Positions 35,461 through 48,860 of a DNA stretch of 64,000 nt are shown piece by piece. The notes below the pieces were generated by a model. That model was not told the DNA's origin. It searched no databases and worked only from the letters and a program-made list of their open reading frames with translations. Made by a program: the position numbers and the translations under genes. How positions within the stretch are numbered: the first letter of the stretch is position 1; each line of letters starts with the position of its first letter. Origin of the DNA: Dichotomocladium elegans (lineage: Eukaryota; Mucoromycota; Mucoromycetes; Mucorales; Lichtheimiaceae); assembly GCA_025716815.1 (NCBI GenBank), contig JAIXMN010000015.1:62001-126000 (forward strand). The letters are read 5' to 3'.

Positions 35461-38213
35461 ATGAACAATCCTCCTAATAATCCTCAGGCATCAACAGGTG
35501 CGTCCATCAAATTGGACAAGTACAACCATATTAATTCACTACTCGGCAGCAGGATGGCCGCATGGGAACAATTCAAATGTACCTCAACTGACAGCAACAA
35601 CTGACCAGCACCTTGCACAACATTTATATTCGATCAACAACAAAGACCAAGCTATAAGGCCGCTAATGCCATACCCTGTTCAACAATATGGTAGTCAAAC
35701 ATTGTCGGGTGGTATTCAGCTTCCTTATCGCATTGGTAGGTGATCCTTCAGAAATGGATGTGTCAAACCTAATGCAATCCCGCTTGTATTCTCCAAGGCC
35801 AAATACCATCTCCAACGTCGCCACATTTCCCTGGAATATCTCGTACCGCTTATCAGCAAATGCCCCCAAGTGCACAACAAAATTCAGTACGATGGATAAT
35901 GGCTAAACCTAGAACTGGAAATCAGGTGGTTACTGCTTCAACACCACCTACGAATACCCTCATTGCGCCTGTCACCAGTCTTGCTCAAGCACAAATGGCA
36001 CCCAATTCAACAACACGTTATCAATCACCGCCTAACCCAGGCCCACAAAGCCCTATACAACCACACCGTCCACCGAATACACCAGAGCAGGTTCTCGTCT
36101 TTCAGCGTAACAACAAGCGTCTCAGTCAGCTTGCACAGGAGATGGAAACCGAGGCTATGTTCGGGCCAGCTTGTGACGAGTTTAGGGACTGGCTCCAGGA
36201 TGTACGCGCATATCACACGTCAAATGAGGCAGCTATTATGACCTGTTCCGCGGTAATAGAGTTCATAGGGGATGGGGATTACTTTAGAATACTGATTGAC
36301 AGGAATGCAAAAGATTGTCAGAAAAAACATGTCGTACGGGCTTTGGTCAAGCATGTGTATATTCCAGACGCTTTACAAATTTCGTCATTACCTTTCAGAG
36401 GGATCGCAGAGTAAGAAACACGGATATCGCACAGTAGGGCACACTTATTAATAGCACGTCAAACTGATCATAGGGGCGATCACAACCTGGTACAATGAAA
36501 TATGTGCTTCCGTTACTGGGACCCCGCAACTATTGTCAACGCACTCGAGTCCTATCGCAGTAAATGTGGCGGCATTTCCTCCGGCTCATCAATCACCTCA
36601 ACTGCAGTTGAATCACGTCTCACCAAACATGGCTACTCAAGGATCCATTGTAGCAACACAGGTACCGATATCACTCCAGCAGCCAGTTGCTTCTCAACCA
36701 CCAATCGCTGTATCCAATGCCACCATTCCTGCTGCAATTATTGTACCCAATATTGCACCGAACCTTCCGAACGGGAACCTTCCTCGGGCTAATTTGCAGC
36801 CGTCTCTATCAAATCAGTACATCCATCGTATCGAATATGCAATAGCACCCTTCCGTCTGCAACACAATAAGTCGGAAACCGTCCTTCCGTTCTTTATTGA
36901 CCGAGATTCTTTTGGCCGTATCTGGAGACAACCGGTACAGGCAAAGGAAAACACGGTGCCTATTTCATATGTACTCGTTGCTTGGCGCAATGGGGCGCCA
37001 GATACGAAGTGTGAATGGCCTGATAGCATCAATATTACAATCAATGGAATACAGCCCAAACTAGTCAAGGTACATAAAAGTTCAATGCCATACAATATGA
37101 GCCAAGCTCACACAGTATGTAGCGAGTAAAAGTGCGTGTCCCGGGTAGATCTGATAACGTCTATCAGTGGAGCGGAAAAGACAAGCCTGCAGATCTTGCC
37201 ATGTATCTAAAAGAAGGCAAGAATGAGCTGATGATTCGCCAGCTCGACTGTGCCTGTGTAAGTTTTCAGAAAAAGGAGGGGGGTGAAATGATTTAAAATC
37301 TAACGATTTGGCATAGTGTTACTGGTTTTCAATCCAAGTGTTTGTTCGTGAAACGGAGTCTGCGATCGTGAACAAGATCATGTCCAAAGTCCTGGACATC
37401 AACATTGGTCGGAATATCATTAATAAGCTGCTCGGAAAGAGCGGTTCGAACGAAGATGATGATCTGGAGGTGCTGCAACCAACGGTTAGAATAAGCCTTA
37501 AATGCCCGATATCGTTGATGCGGATAAGAATACCAGTCAAAGGAAAAGACTGCAGGCATCCTGAGGTATGTTGCATATATATGCGCGCGCATGTATGTGC
37601 TGTGTCGAGAAATAGTCTATTGATTCCCTGGCATTTTATGCAGTGCTTCGATCTCCAATCTTACCTTGCGATCTCAGTCGAAAACCCAAAATGGCGCTGC
37701 CCCATTTGTAGTACCTATATACCCCCGGACTCGATCTTCCGCGACGGACTAAATGAAAAGCTACTAAGAGAACTTGACAAAAAAGTGTACGAAGTCGAAT
37801 ACTCCGAAGACTGTGACAATTACCGAATAAGCAAGTCTGATGATACAGAAGACGAGGAGTCGAGATCGCAGACAAAACCCGCGCTTGTACCAGGGTCGAA
37901 CGAATGCACAGCGAGTGGAGACAAGGGAGCTTTAGCAGTCAAAACAGAGACACAGTCCGAGAACGTGATCAGCTTAATAAGCGATGATGAAGAGGAGGAA
38001 GTACAAAGCCGAGGGACGAAACGTATGCGTACTTCAAATGGTCACCAAGGAGACGGGTTAACAGCGGCAACAGCTTCAGCTGGTGATAGTCGAGCGAGAC
38101 TTGACAACGGCGCGGATGAAAACCGTTATTCTAGCAATTTCGCACCCGACGAAGTATACAGGTGTATAACTGCTCTTGCAAGTGGGAACTTTGATGATAC
38201 CAATTCAGCATAA
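35461..38213 (+). CDS. PIAS/SIZ-type SUMO E3 ligase
   Basis: Proposed exons 35461..35497, 35553..35735, 35798..36410, 36550..37069, 37123..37257, 37317..37565 and 37644..38213, 768 aa. The fourth exon's 5' edge is uncertain; a two-intron alternative through 36474..36489 and 36608 also keeps frame. After a Pro/Gln-rich N-terminus comes a PINIT-like region (IEYAIAPFRLQHNKSE ... WPDSINITINGIQPKLVK ... NELMIRQLDCACCYWFSIQVFVRE). The SP-RING has KCPISL (C559), GKDCRHPECFDLQSY (C575, H577, C580) and WRCPIC (C598, C601). A SUMO-interacting motif, VISLISDDEEEE, begins near residue 687. These mark an E3 that transfers SUMO from Ubc9 to nuclear targets. A canonical SAP domain was not recognised; residues about 125-205 may be a divergent N-terminal domain. 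Confidence 0.87.
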
Positions 38214-39005
38214 CAGTATACGACGTTGTTGTTTTCACTATGGATGTATTTTCCTATGTATGTATGGGGATACCAGAAAGTGGTTTTTTTTCAATACCTA
38301 TGATAAAAGAGACAAATAAACTATTTCTTCGAACCACTGATTCCCGGCAATGCTGGCAAGCAAATGCTCCCAATGTCGGCCATTCAATTTCCCGTACTCA
38401 TTAAGTAAGCAATTGTTGTTTTTGTGTGTGTGTGTGATTCAAGCCGTTGAGGGAGATAACCAATCATTGCTTAGTGGCATGCGCGGCACAAGGCGAGGTG
38501 AGCGCTCCAGGTTTGGGTTAGGACCACGGGGGAATGATCGCTCAAGGCCACGCCACGCGCATTCCGCTCGATGGCGAAATGAAAGACGAAAACTCATTCA
38601 AATAAAAAACATAAACGGAAAATGAGGATATAATTTTCTCTTCTTGGTCACGGCGTCGCCAATCACTAGGGCTGCCATTCGTTCACATAAGACAGCGAAG
38701 ATCGATTATCTCTTTGACTGGCAGTAGCTTGTCGATCCCGTGCGATTCGCGATCTGTTTGTTCTTTGCCCTCCGCTCACGCAAAAATAAAAAAGATGGTC
38801 CTGGCAATGTTGGCAAAAAGCTGCGAACCAAAAAAAAATAAAAACTTCCCGAATAGAAGCGCATCCCATATTTTCTCCTTCCCCCAACTCTTCGCTCTCT
38901 TTTTCCCTTCTTCAAACTCTTTATTTACTTTTTTTTTTCCCTTTTTCTTACTTTCCCCTCTCTCTCGCTTTTCCGTTTATTCTCCTCAACACAGCGACTA
39001 CCACC
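38214..39005. promoter_or_regulatory. PIAS 3' region and NHP10 promoter
   Basis: No gene supported. The last 130 bp are strongly T/CT-rich and end in CCACC before the NHP10 ATG. Confidence 0.5.
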
Positions 39006-40269
39006 ATGAGTGCCCTCCAAGCCGACGAAACCCAGTCGAATATTATCAGCGATGATAGCAGTATGTCAGCATAAAAGTGGAGCCCAACAATTATCCAACC
39101 GGGACTTTCCTGATAGGGCAAAAACTTCAGCAAAAATACTCATTGCTTAAGAAACGGATCCGAGATATCGAGGAGGTGGGGCAACTTTCTCTTTAATATT
39201 TAAAGCGCATCAAAAGCTGACTGAGAAGGGGGAGGGATAAAGGATAATGATGCGATTCATGTGAAGCTCAACAAAGCGATGCGGCAAATCAAGCGTCTGA
39301 AGGTGGAAAGAATGTAAGTAGGAAGGAAAAAGAATGAAAATTTCCTATGGATCGGCTGACACAGCAGGGATGGGGGAATAGTGTGTTACTTGAAGAACTT
39401 GACCAGTCACGACGTTGTGGTCGCCGTGGTCGACAGCATCGCGAAGGAGCAAACAGAGGCGGCGAATCAGATGGCTCTCTCTCAGACACAACAGCGGTAA
39501 TATTCCATAGGCGGAGAATCGTCAAGGGCAATACCCGATTAGTTAGCTCATGTCAATATTATATATTAGAGGACACCAATGGCAACGCCCGATCATCATG
39601 CGTTTTCCTTCAAAACCAAACGAGGCGGCAAGCTGATCACCGGTTCGGGCGGAAAAATCAAGAGCGGTGGAGCACGGCAAACACAAGAACGCAAGAAGCG
39701 AGATCCAAATGCACCCAAAGGTCCTGGCAACGTCTTTTTCTTATACTGCCGGATGGAACGTGATAATATTAAAGATCAAGTGTCAACGGATAATTTGGGT
39801 GAGGTCACTCGCTTGCTTGGTCAAAAGTGGAAGGGGCTATCAAAAGAGGAGAAACAGGTTTGAGTCACATAGCAACGTGTATTCGCCTCCCTTGGTGGTC
39901 TTAATCCGTGTTTCTTCGTTTTAGGTTTACTATGACCTTTATAACAAAGAACTCAAAGAGTTTGAGGTTGCAATGGAACAGTATAACGCCAATGGTGGCA
40001 GTGCCGCGACAACAGCAACACCGTCAGCAGTCGCGTCTCCAGCTTTAACAAACAAAGATGAGGAGGATATGTTGGCAGAAGACGATGAGGAAGATGACGA
40101 TCCGGAGGATGATCAGCAGACCACCACCAGTACCATGGCAACCGCCCTTGCCTCATCCACCCCGGCGGCAACCTTGCCAGAACCTATCACAACGAACGAT
40201 GCTGCGGACCTCGCGCTAGACAATCACTCCCCTCGCGCTCCAAGCTCTGAACCCCACGCATCCCATTAA
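39006..40269 (+). CDS. NHP10: HMG-box protein Nhp10-like, INO80 chromatin-remodelling subunit
   Basis: Exons 39006..39060, 39117..39175, 39243..39313, 39382..39496, 39570..39857 and 39925..40269, 310 aa. The N-terminal coiled coil ([18 protein letters not shown], then [27 protein letters not shown]) is the region by which Nhp10 dimerises and joins INO80. One HMG box starts near residue 144 ([18 protein letters not shown] ... [29 protein letters not shown]). The tail is acidic then Ser/Thr-rich. This order, coiled coil then a single HMG box, separates Nhp10 from Nhp6-type proteins. It ends only 51 bp from the convergent MAGOH gene. Confidence 0.87.
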
Positions 40270-40320
40270 ATCATTTTCCAGCAGATTATCTTTTCTTTAT
40301 ACAGCAGGGTTTCTTGTTCT

Positions 40321-41148
40321 TTAACTAATCGGTTTAATCTGCACACACGCAAGCAACATTCATGAGTACAAACCAAATAAAGCCTAAGTAGATATGTGTA
40401 TATATCTACCTTGAAGTGCAACGAGATGAGCGAGAAAACAAATGCCTTGAGGTCCTGGACAAGATAGTAAAAGATGCGCAGGCCATCTGGGTCCTGGCTC
40501 TCTTGGACTTCCACCAGCGAGCCCAGCTTGGATGTCTAGATTGAACCGACGGTATGAGCTCATCGCCAAGAAAGAACATGCTTTTGAAGCACTCGTTAAC
40601 ACGTTCAGCACGCGTTGCCCTTCCATACCTCAAACGAGATGTGTTCGTTGCCCATTCGGACTTCGAGCTCTTGGCTGCCTACAACGTTCTTGGTGGGCCA
40701 CTGGCTATCATCTTCTCTATAGACAAGGATACAGCGTTTAGAACAGCGTACAAGATTCCAACCAAGTCACATATCTGTCGCGTCTGAACCGGATCTCACA
40801 CTCACTTCATAATTTCACTGTCTTCAATGATTCGCTTGAGCTCTTGAAGAACCGCAGGGCTGACATTCACTGAGAGCAATGTCACATCAGCTGTTGTTCT
40901 CGCATACCGATATATGTGATGCTTACTTTCTTTACGAATCAAACTGTCATTTCGATAGTTGGAGTTATTGGCGTAACGACAATGTCCATCTGCTCGAAAC
41001 TCGAATTCCAAGAACTCGTGGCCGTAGCGGCCTCTGTGGCCAGAACTGCGTAACAGAAGCACCCATCGATTTAGTTGACACGTCGCGGAACAATCAGCAT
41101 GTCGGATTCTTACTAATAACGGACATAGAATTCGTCGTCACCAGCCAT
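40321..41148 (-). CDS. Mago nashi (MAGOH), exon-junction-complex core subunit
   Basis: Exons 41114..41148, 40927..41045, 40806..40869, 40629..40716, 40410..40535 and 40321..40338, 149 aa. MAGOH with Y14 locks eIF4A3 on spliced mRNA. The protein is nearly canonical throughout: [109 protein letters not shown], and the universal end LHFKIKPI supplied by an 18-bp last exon. The dense introns agree with a lineage that retains an exon-junction complex. Model confidence is very high because every junction restores a conserved residue string. Confidence 0.96.
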
Positions 41149-41270
41149 GATCGCTTTGAGTTAAGTAAGAACAAGGAAGAAGAAAAAAAACTGAATCGAA
41201 TAGGGTGGAGCCCAGTTTGGAGTCCGATTTACGCTGACGGACGGGGATTATTTTTTTTATTATCAGTTAC

Positions 41271-42163
41271 TTAGGCAGACGATAGTTTCCTTCCCTTGAG
41301 GCCATTTTCATTTCGCTGGATAAAATGGACAACTGCATCTACAAAATCTGCACCATGGACCATTTCATAATGATCACCTTTGATGCTTGTATCAAACTTC
41401 ACGTCGACCCCGACTGACTGGAGGTGGTCCACCAATGCTTTCCCCTGATTGACATCAATAAGCTTGTCTTCGAGACTATTGATGACCAAGAACGGCGGTG
41501 TCTTCTCATTGTCTGGTGACTTCGTCACTGGTGAGGCATCGGCATAACATGTTCTGTCCTGTCCAAAAGCCTGCGCGATGAAATCCAGGTAGTCAGGGTA
41601 CATTTTTAGAATTAAAGGAATGTCATGAATGCCCGCCGCAGTGATTACGCCGCGCACATGGGGCTGCAACTTCGCCGCAAAGTTAGTATCAAGCATGAGG
41701 CTGCTGACAATGTGTCCGCCTGCGGAATGGCCAACCAAATAAATGGCTGATGGGTCATACGCGTCGGACTGGAATGTCTGTGCTAAGTAGAGCACTGCCT
41801 CGAGTATGTCTTCAATGTGCATTGGATGCTGTACTGACGGCGGCTGGCCTTCGACTTCAATGAGGCTGAGTCTATTTTTCGAGGAAAGGAGGGTTGAGGA
41901 CCCACGATGTCGTATATCTTTACATCCCGTTATTCCTCCTCTCCACCTTGCCTGTAGTTCGGAACAGCAACCGGGTAGCCTTTTGCGGCCAGGGCGTTCG
42001 CAAGCGGAGCGTGGTCTGCCTTGTCTTCAGAGCGCCAAGCGCCTCCGTGAACGAAGACAACCAACGGCGAAGTAGCCCATGCACCCTCGGGGATGTACAG
42101 ATCAAGCTCATGGAAATGAGTTGGATTGTTGCGGTACGTGTACGTTGAAATGGAGACCGTCAT
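41271..42163 (-). CDS. Alpha/beta hydrolase, kynurenine formamidase/esterase-like
   Basis: Exons 41952..42163 and 41271..41871, 270 aa. The oxyanion motif HGGAW lies in VVFVHGGAWRSEDKADH, the nucleophile in VGHSAGGHIVS, and the acid and His in NSLEDKLID and KGDHYEMVHG, so the Ser-Asp-His triad is complete. The layout matches arylformamidase-type enzymes of tryptophan catabolism, but related carboxylesterases share it and the substrate is not certain. The intron starts with GCAAGG. The neighbouring GT would shift the frame, whereas the GC donor gives the family-typical PNYR/LSL junction. The MAGOH start codon lies 122 bp downstream on the same strand. Confidence 0.85.
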
Positions 42164-44270
42164 GGCTGTTGTTTGTGCTGAGAACACACACTCCGGCGGG
42201 TCAAGGCGGGCGCAAAAATTGCAAACTGAGCTCCAAAAGCCGATGTGAACTCTAGAGGGCCCAAGCAAGAGCAGAATGGGTCAGAGAAATACAAGCCACA
42301 CCGTGGGAAGTCGACAGCCTAGATCCGGGCGAACGTGGCCCGACAGAGCCGTGGTTTTTCTAGGATGCTTCTGAGTGCTTCGCTTCGGAAAAGAAGGGAC
42401 AAATGTTTTCTCGGAACCCTTCCACCAACCAGCCAGCCAGCCAGCCAGCCAGCCAACCCCCTTATGCACAGGAGCCCGGGGCGAAAGGAGGGGTGGAGCT
42501 CCAAGTGCTGGATGTTCAAACACATCCCACTTTCACACCACAGGGGCTGCTGATTAGGTAATAATCACGATCAGTGCCTCGTAACATAGCTGTACATACA
42601 GTCCAATATTTAACATATATCTTGGTGGTTCGACCCGCTGGCTTGGCTCTCGTATATGATGTATATGGGAGAAGAGAAAGAATAGAGGACATGGTGCGAT
42701 ACCATTTCTGCCGGCCCTGCTCCGTCTCCATTTGACGGATAAGCATATACAGCATTGCACTGCATGTTCTCGATACAAATAGAGCGACAACACAACAAAT
42801 CTGCTCCTGTACTCCGGGTTCCATCCACCCGATAAACCATTTCATCATAGAATGCCTACCTTATATGAATTGCTTGGAAGTAACGGTTGCACATACTCCT
42901 ATCAAACAGCTTACGATATTCACTTGAAAAATGGATATAGGCATATGTTGCATGATAACACTGATTTTAATTCCAGAAGTGTATATCCCCACACAGAATA
43001 TAGTATCCAGCTTCGGCTCCTATCCCTTCTACCATTAAGAAATATCCGTGTGCAGCATCAAACACCCATGGAATGGACGACGTACAGTAATACTTTACAC
43101 GGCCATGATACACCTTGAACCACGTCCCTCGATACCGGCGAAAACACCGTATCCTTCCTAGTTAATGTCTTGGAAGAAGTAGCACCACATTGCCTTGCAC
43201 TGGCTTGGTTTTTTCGGGTGTATCACGGATGATCAAGGGGGTATTACCAGCAGTGGTGATAGGTTACTAGGAATGTTCCTGAATATCCAAGCTTGTACCC
43301 TGAGTGAGAGAGAGAACATGCATAGACAAGTTCACCCTCGTATGTTAAGCGTACGTTTTGCTGTTAGTTACAACGCCTCTCGCTTGACTACTCGTTGTAC
43401 AGTAAGATAACTAGAGAATACTCCAATACTGTATACTATGTTGACGTTTTCAGATGTTATTTTACCATGATATACATAGAGTTTTTGTATCCATATCGCA
43501 TTTGTATGAATGGGTGGAGCATGTTTCGGAACTCGGTATGAAAGCCGAGTCATGATCTGCGACCAAATCAGTGCAGGATTACTCCTGAGCACGATACTGT
43601 GTAACATGGGCCATTTATTCAGCTAAGTAGCAACCACGGGAAGGGGGAGATGACTTGTAAATGAGGTTACGTGTGTGTATATGTGTGTTGTGCTATGGAC
43701 CGGCAAATGTTTGCGTCGACGATCTCGAGCTTTTTTTTTTCGTCGCTCGAGAAAAAGGGTCGGGCATACAACGGCCTGATTGAGGCGCGTGCCTTGCGTA
43801 AATGTATGTGCAGCACTCGGAATATGTTCCGAGTGTCATTCGCTCTCCTCCACATACTTGTAATGGACCAATTCGTCTTGACGTTTGCCCAATATCCCCC
43901 GCCGTTCTCGCCCCTGCTCCCTTCCACACACCGTACAGAAAAAAAAAACGAAGTAAATATAGCTTGCGTGTATTTTTAGCAGCCTTTGCTTTCTTTTCTT
44001 CCCTCTCTCTCTTTCCTTCTTTCTTTCTTTCTCTTTTCTTCTTCTTCTTTGACTCGTCTCCTCAATCCATCGTGTATATCGTGCAAACCGGCGTGCCTCC
44101 CTACTTATTCTCTATACTCCACGCGTGGTATGCAAAAGAAAAGAGAAGACATATATCAATATATGACTCACTATAATTATCACAGTAGCTGACTGCGACG
44201 ACTCCTGCCTTCTCCCATTCCTCTCCTGAATCGCAGATTTCATTGAACTTGGTTTTGGCAGCAGGTCGAC
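42164..44270. promoter_or_regulatory. Divergent 2.1-kb region between the hydrolase and PUF genes
   Basis: Contains a (CCAG)n run at about 42429-42455 and the CT-rich PUF leader (about 43980-44060). Short ORFs show no motif. No RNA gene was identified. Confidence 0.45.
42429..42455. repeat. (CCAG)n microsatellite
   Basis: Six perfect CAGC/CCAG units upstream of the hydrolase gene. Confidence 0.85.
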
Positions 44271-47200
44271 ATGACGCATTCGGAATCAGAGCCATGGCCG
44301 CAACCCCGGTGTGCAACCGAATCGGTTGACTTGACATCCCTAAAATGGTAACTATGCGCGTTTTCCTGGTCTGGGTTTAGCCTACAGAAAAAGAGAGCGA
44401 AAGTGAGTGCGTGAGTGAGTGAATAAGGAAGCGAAATTAGATATTCAAGGGAAAAAGCGAGTCTAAGGACGAGTTTATCACTGTGGTGGAGCAAATACCT
44501 GGAAGGGGGGCGAGGAGTCGATGTACCAAGCGTTTTATAATTCTTTTATCAGAACTCACCTTTTCTTTCTTTCTTTTTAAAGCTCTAATAACGAGGACGA
44601 TGCAGCCATCATGGACGTTAATCGCTTGATACCCAAAAATGCGACGTGGCACGAGAAGAAAAAAGTCCAGCTAATAACTCACGATAATAACAGCGAACAT
44701 ACATCGTCTCTAGCGCATCATCACTGCCATCATCATCAACAACAACAGCATCATCACCACCATCATCACCACCATCATCGCTCACGCGCGGACACCATGC
44801 CATCCCAATCGACTTCTTTTCCATACACGTCCCCGATCGAGCTGACGCTCCAATTTCCTCCTGCAGTGACAATGGCATCTGCAGCGATAACGTCACGTAA
44901 TCGTTCTGGCTCAGCAACGTTTGGAAACAGTCCATTCGGTGAAGGGATATTTACAAGCGCTAGCAACGTCAATAACAACTGGGGCAGCAATGATGGCATT
45001 ACTGTCCAAAGCCCGACTACTCCCACTACGGCACAGCTTCTGGAGGGGGAGGGAAACACGATTGCGAGCACGCTTGCCTCTCTTGGGCTGGACGATGAAC
45101 GGGCAGACAAAAGGCAACCCGCCTATTCGACTCTTTCGCATTCGTCCCAGCGGTCCTCTTGGCGTCTCAATTCATCAGCAACAGAGCACCAACAGGAAAA
45201 TCAACAGATGACGCATACGGATGCTTGGGGCCCACCAATTGCTGAAACCATGGTTGCCTTCCCTGCAACAGCGATGGCGGTCGAATCGCTGAATATTGAT
45301 CAATCATATGTCATTGATAAATTCCAACCCCAGACAGGGAGACCTCGCGCCATTAGCATGAGCGTCACTGGAAGTGGCTCCGCAGGCCACCAGCATGTCT
45401 TTACGTCGGCCCCTGAGGGTACGTCGCTCGGGCGGAATAGTAATCTTCTTGCCCCGCCTTATCGCTCTATATGGCATCCGACAGCAACTGCCGCGACGCA
45501 TCAGTTGCCAGCACGTCTCCGTAGTAGCAGCAGCAGTAGTAACAATCATGAGCGCCCGGTCCTTCGCACTTCGAGCAGCAGTGCTGATCTTCTCGAGCTC
45601 ATGGCACGACAACGGGCGGGAGATGAGATGCAAAATCAGCAACAGGGTGATTGGGTAAAACAAAATTTACGTCCATATAGTATTTGATATGGCTCTCCTA
45701 ATAACATGCTTCCGCTTTTAGGATCCGATTCAGTTCAGAAATAGCAAAAGCCAGACCAACAGCAGCGGTAGCGGCAACAATGGGGAGCTTGAGTATGTGG
45801 CGTCAGGCACGGTTCCTAACGCTACAGAACCGGCCATGTCATCTTCTTCCGGTAAAACCTCACCGCAGATCCCTACACGTTCGCTCTGGCTTGGCAATAT
45901 CGATCCTACCATCACTAGCCAAGACCTGAGTATGACATTTTGCCAATTTGGTAACATTGAAAGTGTGCGGATTCTTCCGGATCGCGAGTGCGCGTTCGTG
46001 AATTTTTCATCAGTCGAAGAAGCTCTGAGGGCAAAGGATGAGCTCGTAAATAAGCTAAACAACCGCCTGGGCAATTCCATTGTCAAAGTCGGCTTTGGTA
46101 AGCCGGAGCAGTCACCGCAGCAGGTGCAGCAGGTGCAACTTGCATCGTCGCTAGCAGCGACAGTAGCGAATGGCGATTTAAATGCTGCAGCAACGAACGC
46201 CCAGGAACCAACCAGAGCACTTTGTAAGTCAATAGGTTCGAGCCTGACCCGATTTTGATAGTTGAATAACACGCATGCTAAAAAGGGATCGGCAACATAC
46301 CATCAACTACGACATATACATTATTGTACTCGATCTTTTCGCCTTTTGGTCCAATCGAGTCTGTGCGTGTTTTGACGCACAAGAACTGCGGATTTGTCAA
46401 CTTTGAATCCCTCGAGGATGCGATGGTTGCTAGGAAAACCCTGCAAAATACGGAAATTATGGGTCCAAACACTGGCCCTGTCCGAATTGGGTTTGCGAAG
46501 GTACCCGTCAAGGCGGTATCCGCGGGATTTGGCGGGACGGATGAAGAGACGATCATGGCCGCCCCAGAAAGCTCTGCGACCACCAAGTATCAATGGGCAT
46601 CATCTTCTGTCCTTGCAGCAGGAGCTACTTCGACCGGAAGTGCTCCTAATAGCAGCGGAAACAACGTGGATGATTATCATCAGACGCTCTTGATGTACAT
46701 GATGGCGGAGATGGGAACCACCAATATCTACGCTGCAGTTGCTCGAGAGAGACATATCATCATGAGCCAATTGGGGAATAGCGGTACTGGAGACATTGAG
46801 AATGATGGTCCCCATTTTGATGGTGAGTGTGCAATGAAGATGAGATTTACGCAGTAGGATATTCATTTGCTTTCTCGCGGGATGAAAGAGCTCCACTTGC
46901 CAATCAACTACTATTCAAACATCGCGGCAGCTCCTGAACTTGGTCAAACACGCAAGATCGATATTGCGCGGCTTCGGGATATCCGAAAGCGATTGGACAC
47001 AGGTTATGTCCCTGTGCAGGAGCTTGAGGTGTTTGCGATCGAATGCCTCGACGAAATTGTCGAGCTGTGTAGTGGTAAGCCATCCGAGGTTCTTGAGACG
47101 AGGGAGTTCCCTGTCCAGGGAATATCTGGTTTAATCCATATTCGTTATTAGACTACATCGGCAACACTGTAATCCAGCGGCTATTTGAACGTTGCTCAGA

Positions 47201-48370
47201 ACCAACAAAATCGCGGATGTTAGAAGTAGTAGCACCGTACTTGGCGTCGATTGGGATACACAAGAATGGAACTTGGGCGGCGCAGAAAATCATTGACACG
47301 GGTCGCCTTCCGGACCAGGTAGAAAATAAATATAAACAAAGAAGCAAACAAAATGGAAGACGATCTCATCCATATGCACTGTTAGATCGATCGCATATGT
47401 GAGAGCATCTTTCCATATGTACCTGCTCTTCTTCTTGATCAATTTGGTAATTATGTCGTTCAATGCTGTCTCGGTCTTGGTCCGGATCGCAATCAATTCA
47501 TCTTCGACGCTATTGTTGACAATTGCTGGGAGATCGCTCAAGGCCGGTTTGGGGCAAGGGCTGTCAGAGCCACGCTAGAAAGCCTTCATGTAACCAAACG
47601 CCAACAGGTAAACTTATTACAAACATGCATCGGGTAGATGGATATATAACCTCCTTCAATATTAGCGCTATGTAGCAGCCACAATTATTCAGCACGCTTC
47701 GATGCTCGCGACAAATGCTAACGGTGCTCTTTTGTTGATCTGGCTCCTGGACACATCTGGTATTCCAGGCCGCTATCGTGTGCTTGCCCCGCGCCTCACG
47801 CAAGACAAGCGGAATCTGATCCGGCTCTGTACGCACAAATTAGCGTCACTTACGGTGCTCAAGATCATCAACCAGCGGCAAGAGCCTGAGGCAAGAGCGT
47901 TAATACTCGATGCACTCATCTTCTCATCAACGGATCCCGTCATTGACGATATCCTGATGGACCAGGTTCATGGTGTCAATTTGATACAAAAGATCCTGTC
48001 GAGCTCGTATGTAGAATTGCGGGAGCGTCAGTGTATCGCGGACCGTGTCAAGCAAGTGCTTAATAAGCACAAGCTGCAGCATGTCCAGGGCTATAAGCGC
48101 CTCACTGAAGAAATCAATATGGTCATGGGAGACTCGAATCCTGCGGCCAGTCTGGGTACTCTCCCCGGTCTTGTGCCGACCACATTCACCATGAACCCGG
48201 AAATCGCAGCCGTTCTCCACGCAAAGTATTTGGCAGCAGTGGCTGCCACAACAACTGCAGCCGCAAGCAGCAATAAGCAAGCAAGTGTCACCGAGAAAAT
48301 CGCTAAAGAAGAAGTCAGTGGTGCCGAAGTTGAGCAGCACACATCGAATTCTAGCAGCCCGCTCATGTAA
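44271..48370 (+). CDS. Jsn1/Puf2-type RNA-binding protein: two RRMs plus Pumilio repeats
   Basis: Exons 44271..44347, 44583..45654, 45722..46223, 46286..46822, 46889..47074, 47152..47318, 47386..47607 and 47666..48370, 1155 aa. The ATG at 44271 is preferred to 44611 because its exon splices in frame (TG/CTCT, acceptor TTTAAAG) into NNEDDAAIMDVNRL. After a low-complexity region with a ten-His tract, RRM1 lies at about 436-510 (SLWLGNIDPTI ... CAFVNF) and RRM2 at about 549-625 (ALWIGNIPST ... CGFVNF). Pumilio-type helical repeats run from about 650 to 1040 (DYIGNTVIQRLFERC; HKNGTWAAQKII; DQFGNYVVQCCLGLG). This RRM-RRM-PUF order is the Jsn1/Puf1-Puf2 subfamily, which binds mRNAs of membrane and mitochondrial proteins. 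The acceptor at 46888 (GAAAG) is non-ideal but frame-required. Confidence 0.9.
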
Positions 48371-48860
48371 GATACAGCAACAACAGCAACTATACATACT
48401 GCACGCACACCAAACATGGATACGAAAAAAATACGCACACACACACACACACAATTTCAGCAACAACAACGACATGAAAAAGAATCACTTTAGCGACACA
48501 AAAAATTCATACGCATACCATACAGCAAGGTTAGAGGGCGCGTTAAATGAGCAGTAACGAGCAAGGATGCCCTTTTATTACCATAACCACCTTTTCAAAA
48601 GCGGCGCAAACACACTTCCATCATGCTTTCATCATGCACTTTCTTTCTTTTTTTGCATTCTCATTTCTGGATTGCTTGTGATCTTCAATGCAACAGAGAT
48701 AGATATATATATACATTTCTATATTTATGGCAAAAGTCCCACCCGCACCATTTCTTACGCTCGTAACTCCAAAGAAAATACATAAAGATACCCGCATCCG
48801 AAAAAAAAAATGAACAATAAAGAACTGTCTTTTTTTTTTTCTTTTTTTGCTGTTTGATTC
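48371..48860. other. Convergent 3' region after the PUF gene
   Basis: A/T-rich 3' sequence with a (CA)n run at about 48435-48453 and long T runs. No gene supported. Confidence 0.5.

Noticed and set aside
42620..42640. GGTTCGACCC resembling a tRNA B box
   Set aside because: No A box, acceptor stem or anticodon arm can be folded upstream at the right distance.
43667..43979. ORFs on both strands upstream of the PUF gene
   Set aside because: They contain leader-like T and GT runs, have no motif, and do not splice in frame to the PUF exons.
46224..46260. GGTTCGAGCC, another B-box-like string
   Set aside because: It lies inside an intron of the PUF gene and has no cloverleaf partner sequence.
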